The notes: a model not told the origin generated them from the sequence alone. A DNA stretch of 64,000 nt from Colius striatus (GCF_028858725.1 NC_084781.1:2178513-2242512); one strand, 5' to 3'. Counted from the stretch's first letter, positions 29,741 through 41,705 are shown. Translations and numbers: made by a program.

Positions 29741-31700
29741 CCCTCTTTCATTTTTCTTTGCTTTCCTTCCCTTTTTCCCCTTTTGTCTTTTTTCTCTCCC
29801 TTTTCCTCCTTCCCCCCCCATTTTGATTTTTTTCCTTTTGTTGTTCTTTTGGATTCACTTTGTAATATTTTTTCTACATTCCCCCCTTTTCTTTTCCCCT
29901 TTTTTACCCCTTTCTCCACTTGAGACACCCACATGTCCCTCAAACAGGGCTCCTCCATATCCCTGGGGATACCCACTGACCTTCTCCCCCCCTCCCATGC
30001 TGCAAGAACATCACCAATCATCCAGCCAGTCAAAACTTCCCCAAATAATCTCTTAAAAAGTGAGAATATTGAATGTTAGTGCTTTCATTTCACATGAGCT
30101 GCTCAGCAGCAGGTTAGCCCTCGGATTATTCGGACTGCTCTTACAGATACATCACTTCTAGGCATGTCAGAAGGCACTTTACAGCTTTATAAAGCCCTGA
30201 ATATGAGGTTTTTAAGCACTCCTTGAAGCTTCCAAGGCAAGTTTGAGAAGAGCAATTACCAGCTTCCCTATCCCCACACCAATTCCCTCTGCTATGGTGG
30301 ATGGAAACTCCTTCAGACCATTTGAATGCTCCCGAGTAGGAAATTTAGAAGCAAAATTCCTTGTTGCAAGCTGCTGATTTCTCCCTCCAAATGCTGCTGG
30401 TGATACCAGGATGCAGTTTTGGTGCCTGTTTGAGCATTTTGGTGCCTATCCCAGAAAAAATGGCTTTTCTGACTTGATTCATCTGAGTTTTTTATCCTTA
30501 TTTTGGTATTTTCCTCTCTTTTTGAGCACTTTTCTGCTGTCTTTTTCCAAAGGGAGCAAGATCAATGAGCCAAACCCCTTCAGAGTCTTGAATTTTTACT
30601 AGTCCCTTCATCAGCACATAATAAATAGTTGGGAATAAGCAGCTTGGAGGTGGTGAGTGAGGGTCTACCCTCTGGAGCATCCCACATTCTCCATCCTGCC
30701 TCTTGCATTTTGACCTTGCTCCTCCTTATAACTCACCCGATTTCAATACAATTAGTTCAGCCCTTCCCCAGATCTCTGTCCTGAGTCCATAAACTTTGCT
30801 GGAAGAGTTAAAAAGAAGAAAAAGGAACTTTTATTATTATTTATTATCCCAATCCCAAGAAAATCCCATTTCAATAAAGTGCCCAGAAAGGTCTTTTAAA
30901 TACATTTATGTGCAGAAATTGGTTTCTTTATATCTCAGTGCCAGAGCCAAGGTCTCTTAACTCCAGCAATTAATTAGTTGCCACAAAACCCACCCTTGGA
31001 GTGGGGCAGTTTGTCAGGTATTGAAACACTGATGCTACTCTGTTTCTGTAATGCTTTTTTTAATACATTTTGATACATTTGGAAGTAGTTTGCTGGATGG
31101 AAATGGTCAGATATAAATGCTTGTTGGCTTTAAGCAAATAGCTTTGTGAATTGGGGTATTTTGTTGGTGTGGAGGCAAAGAACAAACAGGATGATAGTTG
31201 TTATTATCAGCAGTAGTAAAATCAATAAGAAATCATAAATATTAGTTAAAAAGACAACAGTAGGAGTCAAATAAGAAGGAAGAAATAGTAATGGGATTGA
31301 GGGGTTATTTTCCTCTAAGGATCTGAGGGGGTAAAAGAAACCACGATTGAGAGACAGAATTTTTAAGCAGAGCCTTCCTCCAGTTTAAATCCAGCTTCAA
31401 TTTTCCTCCTGACTTTATGTTTCCTGGGGTCAGGCTGGAGCATCCCTCTCTCAGGGGTTTAAACAGCGTGGGAGGGTTTTGATGTGAGTTTAAAGGGTTT
31501 TAAAGTGAGGAAGGGGATGAAGATCCTGCGTCGTTTGTGCTCCTAAATAAATACATTTAGGGGAAAAAAGGACATCTTTGGATTTTATACTCCGGGAGAT
31601 GAGTCACCTCCCTCCTCATTTTCCTGGGATAGGGCTAGGAAATGCTTGGATGGTCCCCACCTTCCCTTCTCCCCTGTGTTCAGTGGGGTCATTTTTTTGC
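29741..31700. other. Gene-free region
   Basis: Pyrimidine-rich to about 29920, then unique AT-leaning sequence. No gene or mobile element was recognised. Confidence 0.5.
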
Positions 31701-31703
31701 CCT

Positions 31704-32040
31704 GTGCCATTTTTAGGGATGCTCGTGCAATTTTGGGGTTGATGGTGCAATTTTTAGGGACTCTGGGGCAATGCAGAGGATCTGTAGTGCAATATTTAGG
31801 GGTTTAAGGGATTGTGGTGCAACTTTCAGGGCCGCTGGTGCATTTGTTTAGGGATGCTTGTCCATTTTCAGTGAGACTTGTCCCATTTTAGTGCTGCTCC
31901 TATGATTTTTGACAGATAACTGGTGTGATTTTTAGGGATGCCATTGAAGTTTTAGGGATGCTCGTGCAATATTAAGGGATGCTCATTCACTTTTGCTGAT
32001 GCTTGTCCAATTTGAGTGCCACTGGTGCTGTTTTAATGAC
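31704..32040. repeat. Degenerate TTTTAGGGATGCTCGTGCAA repeat
   Basis: About 12-14 units of 22-30 bp with TTTAGGGATGCT(C/T)GT and CAATTT blocks. Highly diverged. Confidence 0.75.
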
Positions 32041-33094
32041 GCCTGGTCATTTTATTGAGCTGCTTTTTACTCTTTTTGAGCATTTCAGTGTTTTCTCCTC
32101 ATCCTGGCAGCCACTTCTCACACTCCAGGAGCTCTGCCTTCTATTTAACAGCACCTTTTCCACTTTAATCCCACCCTACACCACGCTAAATCATTCCTCC
32201 TTACCTAAACAACCCCCAAAAACATGAGGGTTTTATTTCCTCTCCCTCTCTTCCTCTCTTTTTAAAATTAACATCTCAAACAGCGGTGCTGAAGGGCCCA
32301 GTGAGAATATTTATGCTAAAAAACCCACCAAATAAAGCAATTTAGTAGCATCTTTAATAGCAGAGCCACCTGGAAAGTGGCCAAGGTTATCTCAAGGTAT
32401 AGACACTGGAGGGTTTTATTTTCCCTGCAACCATTTATGTTGGGATTTGGCTCCACGGGGCAGGGGGGGAGCCAGAGAAATTCCCAGCCCCTGTTATCCC
32501 TGCAGGGAATTACCTGGAGCTTTTTCACCCTGAATTATGCTCAGAGGGGGGGTTGGTGTGCTCCTGTGATGACTTGAGGAGGGCTTAGGGGTTCTAGGTG
32601 TCTCTCCCTTGGCTGCTTTAACAGTGAACTGTCAGGTTGTGATGGAGTCTGGCACGAATCTAGGGAGTGATGAGCCTGGGAATCCTCTCTGAGGTGGGAT
32701 TTGCAAAGCCCCCTTTAAAACCCCCCTTAGCAAAGACTCCCTTCACCCAACCACATCCCACCGTGGTGCTGGGGATGGGGTGATTCCTTCCCCCTGGCCC
32801 TGCTCCAGCACCAGGCTGGGACATGCAGCACCCATCAGCCAACCAGACAGAATTCAACCCTTTGTTTCCTGTGAGCCAGCTCGACTTCACGAGGCCAGAG
32901 TCCTCAACAAGCCACTCTTTGTGCTAATTTAATTAATCACTGAGGCTGAGGGCAGAGGGGATGAGACATGATGGCTATAAATACCTGCTTTTTTGGAGGG
33001 AGGGGGAATGGATATGGTGCTGTTTAGCCTGGTGGTGACTGAACCTAAGTGTAATTAAACTTGATTTAATTCCAAGTAACTTATAATAAAAACC
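32041..33094. other. Gene-free region
   Basis: Unique sequence with no recognised elements. Confidence 0.5.
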
Positions 33095-33857
33095 TATTGA
33101 TTGATTGATTTATAGTGGAAGATCATGTGTTGATTGATTTGTAATATGAAATTATCAGTGGAATGATTTGTAATAAGAAATATCAGTGGGTTGATTCATA
33201 GTAGGAAGTGATCAATAGGTTGATTTATAATAGGAGATATCAGTGGATTATTTATAGTAGGAAATGATCAATAGGTTAATTTATAATAGATATCAGTGGA
33301 TTATTTATAATAGGAAATATCAATGGATTGTTTTATAATAGGAAATATCAATGGATTGATTTGTAATGGCAAGTTATCGATGGATTGATCTGTAATTGGA
33401 AGTTCTCAATGGATTGATTAATAATAGGAAACATCAAGGGATTGGTTTATAATAGGAGGTTGCCAATGGATTGCTTTGTAATAAGAAATATCAGTGAATT
33501 GGTTTGTAATAGGAAATATCAATGGATTGGTTTGTAGTAAGAAATAGCAGTGGATTGATTTGCAATAGGAAATTATTGATGAATCAGTTTGTAATGGGAA
33601 ATTATTGATGGATTGATTTGTAATAGGAAATATCAGTGGGTTGATTTATGGTAGGAGATATCAATGGATTGATTGATGATAGGAAATATGGACTGGTTTG
33701 TAATAGCAAATTATTGATGGATTGATTTATAATAGGAAATGTCAGTGGATTGATTTGTAATGGGAAACATCAAGAAATTGATTTATAATAGGAATTGTCA
33801 ATGGGTTGATTTGTAATAGGAAATATCACTGGGTTGATTTGTAATAGGAAATAATCA
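33095..33857. repeat. AT-rich GATTGATTTGTAATAGGAAA minisatellite
   Basis: About 27 units of 24-32 bp with consensus GGATTGATTTGTAATAGGAA then ATATCAAT/ATATCAGT. Each unit carries a GATTGATT-like core (PBX-type) and often ATCAAT on the other side. Moderately diverged. Confidence 0.93.
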
Positions 33858-35969
33858 AGCAGGAGAGCAGGATGAGTGCTGAGGGTGCCTTGTCTTCCCT
33901 GTTACAGCTTTGAGGCAGGAAAATCATTGTCATCTCCTGACTTGCTCATCAGTAAAAGTAACTTTTCTGATGGAAGTGAAACATCCCAATGTGCTGTATG
34001 ATGGTGAATAATGGTGATTACTGAGATACATGCACGTGCTTGTAGATGTGGATGCTCAGATTCCTGGTGAAATCTTTGCCCTTGTCCTTTTCTCTTTGGT
34101 TACGACACAAATTTCGAGCTTTATGTCCCATTTGCAAGCGAGGAAAGTAGATAACACAGGGTGAGCTCCCTAAAGCTGCAGAAATAGAATCAGAAATAAC
34201 TTCCAGACTTGCTGCCAAGTGAGTTTCATCTGCAAAGAGTGATGCTTGTCCTCCACAAGTATCCCAGCTGATAAAATAGTTTTCAGTCGAGAGACTGGGC
34301 TGTTTTAGTGACATTCTTTTAGTTTATAATGTGTATAATAGGAAATAATGTACAATAATAAAGAGTGACACAGCTGCAAGGATGGGGATAATCCTAAAGC
34401 AAGAGATTTTTAGCTCCAAACAGCAAAAATCCCTTTTGGGGTCATTGTGGGTGGTAAAAAAAAGGGAAAGAAATCAGTGAGCAATAATTTTCCCAACAAT
34501 TTTGGCACATGGAGCATCACCTCTCTGTTGCTGCTTCTGGTAGGAAAACCCTGAGTGTGTGGCCAGCAGGGACCAATCCTGTTCAGGGAGTAAAGATGGA
34601 TTTATTTTGGATTGATTAGCTTTATTTTTGTTTCATTTCCACACCTAAACTCCCCAAATAGGGGATAAAAATCTCCCAGATCCCTCCACGATCCCAAGCT
34701 CCAGATAGCAGCAGCATCCTTGAGTCCACTCTACCTTTAATTAAAGGGATTTCCAAATATTTGCCCAAATCCAGAGTGTTTTTCTCCTTCAGCATGCTTT
34801 TATTCTCCTTCCTATAAATAACCTAAATGAAGAGAAATCATTGATATCAGTTATTGGTGTGTCTGAGTTATTATATCTGACATTTATAATGCTGTTATAA
34901 AGACAGGAGCGGCCGCCTGTTTATTTTAGGGGTGCTGGGGTTGATGTCACATGAAACCGAGGGAAATTGTTGGTGGAATAATATCTCATCTTAAAATAGG
35001 ACCTGGCTATGAAATCTCTCAGCGAGGCCGGATCCTGTGCCACGAGGTCCAGCACATCCCTTGATTATATCCTGGAGCTTCTTGCTCCTCGTTTTGCTGT
35101 TGCAAGGGGATGAAAACCAGTTTCTGCCCTGCGGTCTTGGTTGAGTTTTCCATTTGAATATTGGGAATTGAGTAAATCCAGGCTTGGTGTTTGTTTTTTC
35201 TCCTGTGAATGAAGAGCTGGAGCATCCCTGAGTGCCCTTGATCCATCATCCCCATCCAAGTGGCTCGTCAATAGCGGGAATGTTTTTTAACGTCCCACTT
35301 CTGGCATTTTTAGGGGAAAAAGATAGTATTTTCCCATAGGAAGGATGCTCTCAAGCCTCTGTGGTGGAGTTTTGGCACTATTGGAAGGGAACTATTGAGA
35401 TGGGGATTGCAGCCTACTTTTGGGATGCTGTCTCCAACACCATCCTTGCATTACCCAATATTTTGGGACATAAAAACGACTGTTTTTTTGCTGGTTTTCT
35501 TTTGGCTGTTGGGTGGTGTAGATTGCTTGGAAAATGTGGATTTTTTTCTGTCACATAGTTGAGATTTTTCAAAGGGCTGGTGATGTCTGCTGGGTTGTAG
35601 TGTCTATGTTTACACAACTTCATATAAATACTCCACGTCCGCTTTTAATCCCAGTTTTCCTGGAATTAAGGGCTTTGCTCGTGCCCAAACATTCCTGGCC
35701 AAAAGCTTCTCACATCACAGAAGGAAAAGTTTGGGAAGGGGGATATTTGTACACTTTAGTTTTTTTGTCCCAGGGTGAGGAAAAATCTTCACATGATTGA
35801 ATTGTGCCTGGGGGTGAAGCAGATCTGGGGGGGGGGTAATGGGAGATACTGGAAAGAGAGATTGGGAATCTCTGGGTGGTGTGGCCACAGTGCTGAGGAT
35901 GCTGTTGTGTTAGAGGTTTGGATGGTTTTTTTCTCCTTTGATGTTGCAGGGAAATTTTCCTTTCTCAAA
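33858..35969. other. Gene-free region
   Basis: Unique sequence. A 297-bp open frame on the minus strand (34018-34314) has non-repetitive composition but no recognised family. A near-palindrome around AGGAGCGGCCGCCTG lies at 34904-34918. Confidence 0.5.
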
Positions 35970-36345
35970 GGTGGGGGGGAAAGGGAAATAGGGGGGAAAA
36001 AAAGGAAAGAAAAAGAGAAAAAAGGGAGTTAAAAAAGACAAGAAAATAGAAAAAGGAAAATAGGGAATAAAAGGAGGAAAAAAGAGGATGAAAAAAGGAA
36101 TTGGAAGGAAGGAGAAGGGAAATTAGAAAAACAGAAAATAAGAATAGAGTAGAATTGGTTAAAAAAATGATGAAAATTGGGAGAATAAAAGAAGAAAAAA
36201 GAAAAGGAAAAAAGGAGAAGCTAAAAAATAATAGATAAGAGAATGCAAAAAAAAAAAGTAATAAAAAGCAAAAAGAAAATTAAAAATTAAGAAAAAAGAA
36301 TAAAGAAATTTAAAGAAAATAATTGAAGAAAGGAAAAGAAAGAGC
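35970..36345. repeat. Purine-rich low-complexity tract
   Basis: Almost entirely A and G (AAAAAGGAAAAGAAAAAG variants), with occasional T, over about 375 bp. Confidence 0.9.
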
Positions 36346-36864
36346 AAATACCCCCCAGCACTGGCCACAGCCCCAGCGAGGTGTTTTCCAGCAGCTCAAC
36401 CCTTCCTGAGACCAGAGCAGCAGGAAGGGGCTCAGCTCCCACTGGATTTATCCTTCCCTCCTCCTGGTTGCCTGTCCCAGGATGGTGAAAGGACCTGGGC
36501 AGTGAAAGACCCTCTTGTTCTCTCTGCCCACCTCCCCAAATCTGTGTCAGGGGCTGGGCTGTGGCCTACGCAGCCTCCTCACCCCCTGGCAGAGAAACCC
36601 CCCTCGGTATTCCATTATTCTATTAGAGTTTCAAAGCTGGTATTAAGTGGACATGATTTCTTCCCATGGACCATTAATTTTGGTTTATTGCTGGCCTGAT
36701 GGCCATTACCCTTTTTTTTCCCCCTCCCTTCCCTGCCAGCTCCTTCCCCCATTAGGTTTGTACAATTAGCAAAATAGGGAGCTGTTAACGCGGCGCGGGG
36801 GGCTGGATTTTGGGATGCTGGATGTACTGTGCCTGCTCCTCCTGGGGTTTTGAGGTATAAAAGA

Positions 36865-37490
36865 CCTCAGGAGAGCACCCAAATTAGCAAAGATCCTCCC
36901 AGCGCACCCAAGGCACTCAAAATAAACACCCAAAGTAGCAAAGAGTCAGCCAAGGTCCATGTAGGGCACCCAAATGAAAGACTCCCAAGAGAGCATCCAA
37001 ATTAACAAAAATTGTGAAGTGGTACCCAGGTTAGCAAAGAAACCTGCAGAGCACCCAAAATAAAGACCCCAGGAAGGCACCCAGATCAGCAGAGATCACT
37101 GTAGGGCACCCAAATCAGCAAAGAAAGACCTCAGCGTGGCACCTAAATTAGCAAAGGCTATGGGATGGTACCCAAACCAGCAATGATACTCATAGGACAC
37201 CCAAACTGAAAGACCCCAACAGGCCAAATTAGCAGTGATCCTTGCAGGACACTCTAATTAGCAAAGACCCTAGTGTAGCACCTGAATTAGATCATGGGAT
37301 GGTGCTCAGTTCAGCAAAGATGTTCACGGGACACCCAAATTAAAGACCCCAGCCAGGCACCCAGTTTAAAAGACCCTGGTGTGACATCTAAATGAGCAAA
37401 GACCCTTGCAGGGCACCCAAATTACCAAATACCATAAGATGTTAGCCAGGTAGCTAAAGACCTTTGCAGAGCCCTCAAACTGAAGACCTC
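36865..37490. repeat. Degenerate CACCCAAATTAGCAAAGACC minisatellite
   Basis: About 18-20 units of 25-40 bp with GGCACCCAAATTAGCAAAGA cores alternating with AAAGACCCCAG blocks. Diverged. Confidence 0.88.
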
Positions 37491-37739
37491 AACAACTGCA
37501 GCCTCATGAATTTTTAAACTAAAAACCCAATTATTCAAGGGGTTTTTGTGTCCCAAGAGCAGGAAAAAACCCCCTTTGCCTGCAAAAATTTAAGTGAGTT
37601 TTGCTCAAAACTGGTAGCAGATTTGAGGCAGAAATGGGACAACAGCAAGTTGAGCCCGAAAGGTGTAAAAATTGATAGATATGGTAAAAAAAAAACCCTA
37701 AATGATTCCATTAATTGCAGCCACTGAGTCAATTCTAAG

Positions 37740-38215
37740 TTTAAGGTAATAATAGAATTGTATAATAGGTGACAATATGATATAGTTCAAATGTATGTGG
37801 AATATCATATTATATTACCCATATATATATATAGGGGGATGTAATATATGTTTTATATAATATTAGGGACTGGGTATTGTATTGAGGAATATAATCAACT
37901 GGGGAATATGATAGATCATAATAAATGATATAATAAACATGATAAATACGTGATACAATATGATATACAATATTCTTATATCTATATATTGTATTATAAT
38001 ATTCCCCATATATGTGGGAATATACTATTTTTTACATCTCTGTATATACAGATATGTAATGTTGGGGGATATACTGAGAGAATATATTTGGGAATGCAAT
38101 ATATGTGGAGAAATAGATGTGTGTGAGAGAGAAATCAATGTAATAGATTAAGTGTTGCAAATATAAACATATATTTAAACAAAATACATTAAAAGATTGA
38201 ATATTGAAAATATAC
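37740..38215. repeat. AT-rich block
   Basis: Nearly pure A/T with ATATAT and ATAATAT runs; no coding potential. Confidence 0.85.
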
Positions 38216-38645
38216 AAACTCTCCACCCTCGATTTTAATCCCATTTTTTTCCTGGAGTTAAGACCTTTTTCAATCTGGAGTGGGAAAAACTGTCATCAGT
38301 GGTTTAGGGAGGAGCTGAGGCACAACGCTTCATGCAAGGACTTGCCAGTGTTTTGACCAAAATGGCCTCAACTATGCCCAAAATTAGAGGGTGCTGTTGA
38401 GAAGGGTGTTTGTAAACCCTCTCCTGTGGTCACAGGGCTCTGCCAGTCTGGATTTAATTAGGATTTGTTAATTACCTGCTGCTCCTGCTGGCATCAGGTG
38501 GATCATTCCTTTGCATCTCCTGTTACTCCATTCCACTGGTACCTAACACATCCATAGGTTGCTTTTGGACAGCAGAATCATCACATTGCACCCAAAAACC
38601 CCCAAATTACCCCCTTTTTTTTTGGGTGGCCGTGATACTGTGTGT

Positions 38646-38722
38646 CAGTGTGAGGTTAGTGGTTGGACTTAATGATCTTAAAGGTGTTTTCCAACTGAAA
38701 TGACGGTCTGATTCTAGGATTC
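38646..38722 (+). mobile_element. CR1 LINE 3' terminal fragment, sense
   Basis: AGTGGTTGGACTTAATGATC followed by TTAAAGGTGTTTTCCAACTG and GATTCTAGGATTC, the CR1 3' terminus of an older copy. Confidence 0.85.
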
Positions 38723-38822
38723 TTTCCTCTGGTAGTCCCTTGGGAACCCATGGAGTGGGAAGTAAAGGTCCTTTTTAGGGTTTGGAAGCTCAAGGTCTCC
38801 AGTCATTCCTCTTGAATGAGAT

Positions 38823-38841
38823 TATATATATATATATATAT
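38823..38841. repeat. (AT)n microsatellite
   Basis: About nine to ten uninterrupted AT units. Confidence 0.95.
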
Positions 38842-39109
38842 GACCTCCCTGTTTGTTGGTTACCTATTTTATGATGTTGTTGCTCTTTCTTCTCCCATTT
38901 TTAAGCCATCCTGGAAAAGGGAAAAACTCTTACCCTGAATTGATGCTTTTTATAGGCTGTTCCGTACTATACTAATAAAGCGAAAGGTTAACAGAACAGT
39001 GGCGTCTCTCTCTCCTCTCCTCTCCTCCAGCCGGTTGTTATAACCCCCTGATTTTAAATCATGGGGAATTATTAAGTACAGCAGCTTGTGCTATCAGCTA
39101 TTTTAGCTT

Positions 39110-39225
39110 TCCCCATAGTGCCGTGCTGTCTAAACGAACACCGTTTGCATTACGACACACGTGAAGGCCGCAACGCTCCCGGGTGTCATTAGGGACCAGC
39201 GTGAACACGTCCACAGCCTTAAGGT
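39110..39225. promoter_or_regulatory. Candidate regulatory element, CpG-rich patch
   Basis: About ten CpG in about 100 bp (CTAAACGAACACCGTTTGCA, TTACGACACACGTGAAGGCC, GCAACGCTCCCGGGTGTCAT) within AT-rich sequence. It includes CACGTG at about 39160. Confidence 0.25.
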
Positions 39226-39584
39226 GGAAAAAATACCTTGAGGAAGAGCTAGAAACAATGCCAAAATATCTTAAAATCACTTCAAAAAGACACCATTTGT
39301 ACTTGATGCTCAGTGGGCAAGTGGTCTTGGTGGTTACCAGTGTGACTCCTCACTTAGATTTGGGTTTCCTTGTGCCTAGGCCTCCAAAATATGTGAGGAT
39401 TTTCCCCTCTGTTTTTGGGGTTTAAGTAACTAACAGCACTTGCAATTTGCATGATGCAATCAAGGCAGGCTGATGAGACACTCAAGGGCTTTTTGGGCTT
39501 GTGGAGAAGTCTTACCATTAACCCTCCCCCCCAAAAAAAATAATACCCCCCCCATCCAAGACTGTTGGAGCGCCTTTCTCAATT

Positions 39585-39770
39585 AATGGCTTTGTTTAAT
39601 CATACCCCCTGTCCAGAGGAGTATTGTCTTACGGATAATTTCGTTTGCCTAACGAGATTTTCGCTAATTAAATCTCCTTTCGGTCTGTGTGGTTCTCCCT
39701 GCAGGATAAAAGGGGGGAAAAATGTTTGTGAAGCCATTGCTGCCGCCAGCTAAATAAACCTTTCCACTTG
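39585..39770. promoter_or_regulatory. Candidate regulatory element, homeodomain-site cluster
   Basis: TTGTTTAATCATACC, ACGGATAATTTCGTTTGCC and TTTTCGCTAATTAAATCTCC lie close together in non-repetitive sequence with several CpG. Conservation is untested. Confidence 0.22.
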
Positions 39771-40759
39771 GCTACCAAAAAAATACTCCATGGGGATCAC
39801 GGGATGCAAACCACCTTGGCAAATTAATTCAGTTTTGCAAGCCTAAAATGACTTTTGCATGTCCCCAAAATATAGGGGGGTTGCTCCCTATGTCCTCTTT
39901 ATTTTTTACTCTGGCACATCCTCACATCAGGATGCATCAAAAAAATACCTCACGTGTCTGTCTGGTTGCAAAGTGTAAAATTCAGGAGGGTTTTGGCTTC
40001 TTTGGTGTTGATTGATTGGGGAAAAAAATTAAGTGGGGTTTTGAGGCTCAAAACCCCCAACCTGTCATCGGGGGTTTGGACTGTTTGCAGCAAAAGGCAG
40101 GTTTACTTAAGAATAAACTGGATTTTTCTCTGAAGGGTGACAGTGCCAGGATGGCAAAATCCTTCAAAGCGAGGAAAGTCAGGAAAATGAATTCATGAAA
40201 CATAGGAAATTTGGGACAAGGAATCCAGTAGATTAATGAAATTCAGGAAAATTAATTCAGAAAAGAGATTCTTGCAAATTCTGACAAGTCCCAGTCGAGC
40301 TGAAGTTGTGCATCTCTAGATCTCAGCACTGGTTTCTCTCCTAAAAATCCCTCATTTTTCTTTTCTCTCCTACGTTTCCTTCTCTCCTCTGATTTCTACC
40401 AATCCCGACAGGAATCTCTGAGCAAATGTTGGATTAAATAGAATAAAATGAACCAAGTAGATCCCTGCAACTGAGATACTCTCAACGATCTCAGGTATTA
40501 TTATTTCTAGCTATATCTCAATTGCGATCTGGAATTGAGATCTGTGAGGTTTCACAGATGATTATTACGTATTTCTGTCAAATGAGAAATGATCCGTAGA
40601 AAAGGCTCATGTGCCAGATCCTGACCCTGGAAATAAATCTCATCCCAGTTGTAAAATGAGTTGAAATAAAGCGAATTTGAGTGGGGGAAGAGGAATGTAC
40701 TGCCTGCTCGTGGATTTGGGATCTTTTGGGGTGTCTTTAGGAGTTGAATTGTGATTTCT

Positions 40760-41186
40760 GACTTAAAATATATATATTTTATAAAATAGGGACCAAACCA
40801 TGGGGTTTGCCTAAAACATTTGTGTAAAATATGGGCTGAACTCTGGGGTTTTGATCTTAATAGGTGAAGTATTGTCTACATCATCCATAGTACCTATGTC
40901 CTATAGTGTGTGTCTATGTAGAATACACTATTAACTCTGTGTGTTCATCATATAGAAGACATAAATAATAGATATATATGGATAATGTATAACCTGTGTA
41001 AGAGATGTGCAATATAGTGTCTGTTGTGTGGAGGAAACTGGATTGACTCTATTTATTGTATACAATAGGTAATATAAAACCAGTGTTATACAATGTGTAT
41101 ATGGAAGATAAACGATATCAACTCTATATTTAGAATGTATGATATAGATAAGATAGGTGATATAGATAATATTATTACATGTAATA
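40760..41186. repeat. AT-rich block
   Basis: ATATATATTTTATAAAATAG and similar A/T-rich sequence, continuing after the CR1 pair to about 41450. Confidence 0.75.
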
Positions 41187-41316
41187 AATCATAGAATGGT
41201 AGGGGTTGGAAGGGACCTTTAGAGATCACCTAGTCCAACCCCCCTGCAGAAGCAGGTTCTGCCTAGATGATCTCTAAAGGTCCCTTCCAACCCTACCATT
41301 CTATGATTCTGTGATT
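41187..41316. mobile_element. Two CR1 3' ends fused head to head (hairpin)
   Basis: Left arm 41187-41233 is an antisense CR1 end (AATCATAGAATGGTAGGGGT through GGAAGGGACCTTTAGAGATC). Right arm 41263-41308 is its reverse complement, ending CCATTCTATGATT. The arms differ by about one substitution and one indel over 46-47 bp. The 29-bp loop contains CTGCAGAAGCAGG, normal CR1 sequence next to the left arm. Confidence 0.9.
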
Positions 41317-41474
41317 AATATATTTGTACAACTAAATGTCCTATATTTTATATAAATACAGAATCAATATAGATTTCATATAGTATATCTATTTCTATAT
41401 GCAATATTTATAGTCTATATGTGTATATTGTGTGTATTTTTTATGTAGGGAGACTATTTCACATTATATCACTT

Positions 41475-41492
41475 CTGCTGCTGCTGCTGCTG
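41475..41492. repeat. (CTG)6 trinucleotide run
   Basis: Six CTG units immediately before the pyrimidine decamer array. Confidence 0.95.
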
Positions 41493-41500
41493 TTTCTCCT

Positions 41501-41600
41501 TCCTCCTCCTTCCTCCTCCTTCCTCCTCCTTCCTCCTCCTTCCTCCTCCTTCCTCCTCCTTCCTCCTCCTTCCTCCTCCTTCCTCCTCCTTCCTCCTCCT
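41501..41600. repeat. Perfect decamer array, TCCTCCTCCT x10
   Basis: Ten perfect copies of TCCTCCTCCT (100 bp), flanked by imperfect TTCTTCTGCTG and CCTCC sequence to about 41705. All purine on the minus strand. Confidence 0.99.
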
Positions 41601-41705
41601 TCCTTCTTCTTCTGCTACTGCTGCTTCTTCTTCCTCCTTCATCCTACTTCCTCCTCCTTCTTCTGCTGCTGCTTCTCCTCCCTTCCTTCCTCTTCCCTCC
41701 ACCAC

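Larger units (their letters stand above)
38216..41186. other. Gene-free region with several candidate regulatory patches
   Basis: Unique sequence apart from a CR1 fragment (38646-38722), an AT dinucleotide run (38823-38841) and an AT-rich block from about 40760. CpG-bearing patches lie at 39110-39225 and 39585-39770. Confidence 0.5.

Noticed and set aside
29626-30033. Lysine/glutamate-rich open frame on the minus strand
   Set aside because: It is a translation of the pyrimidine decamer array and its low-complexity flank.
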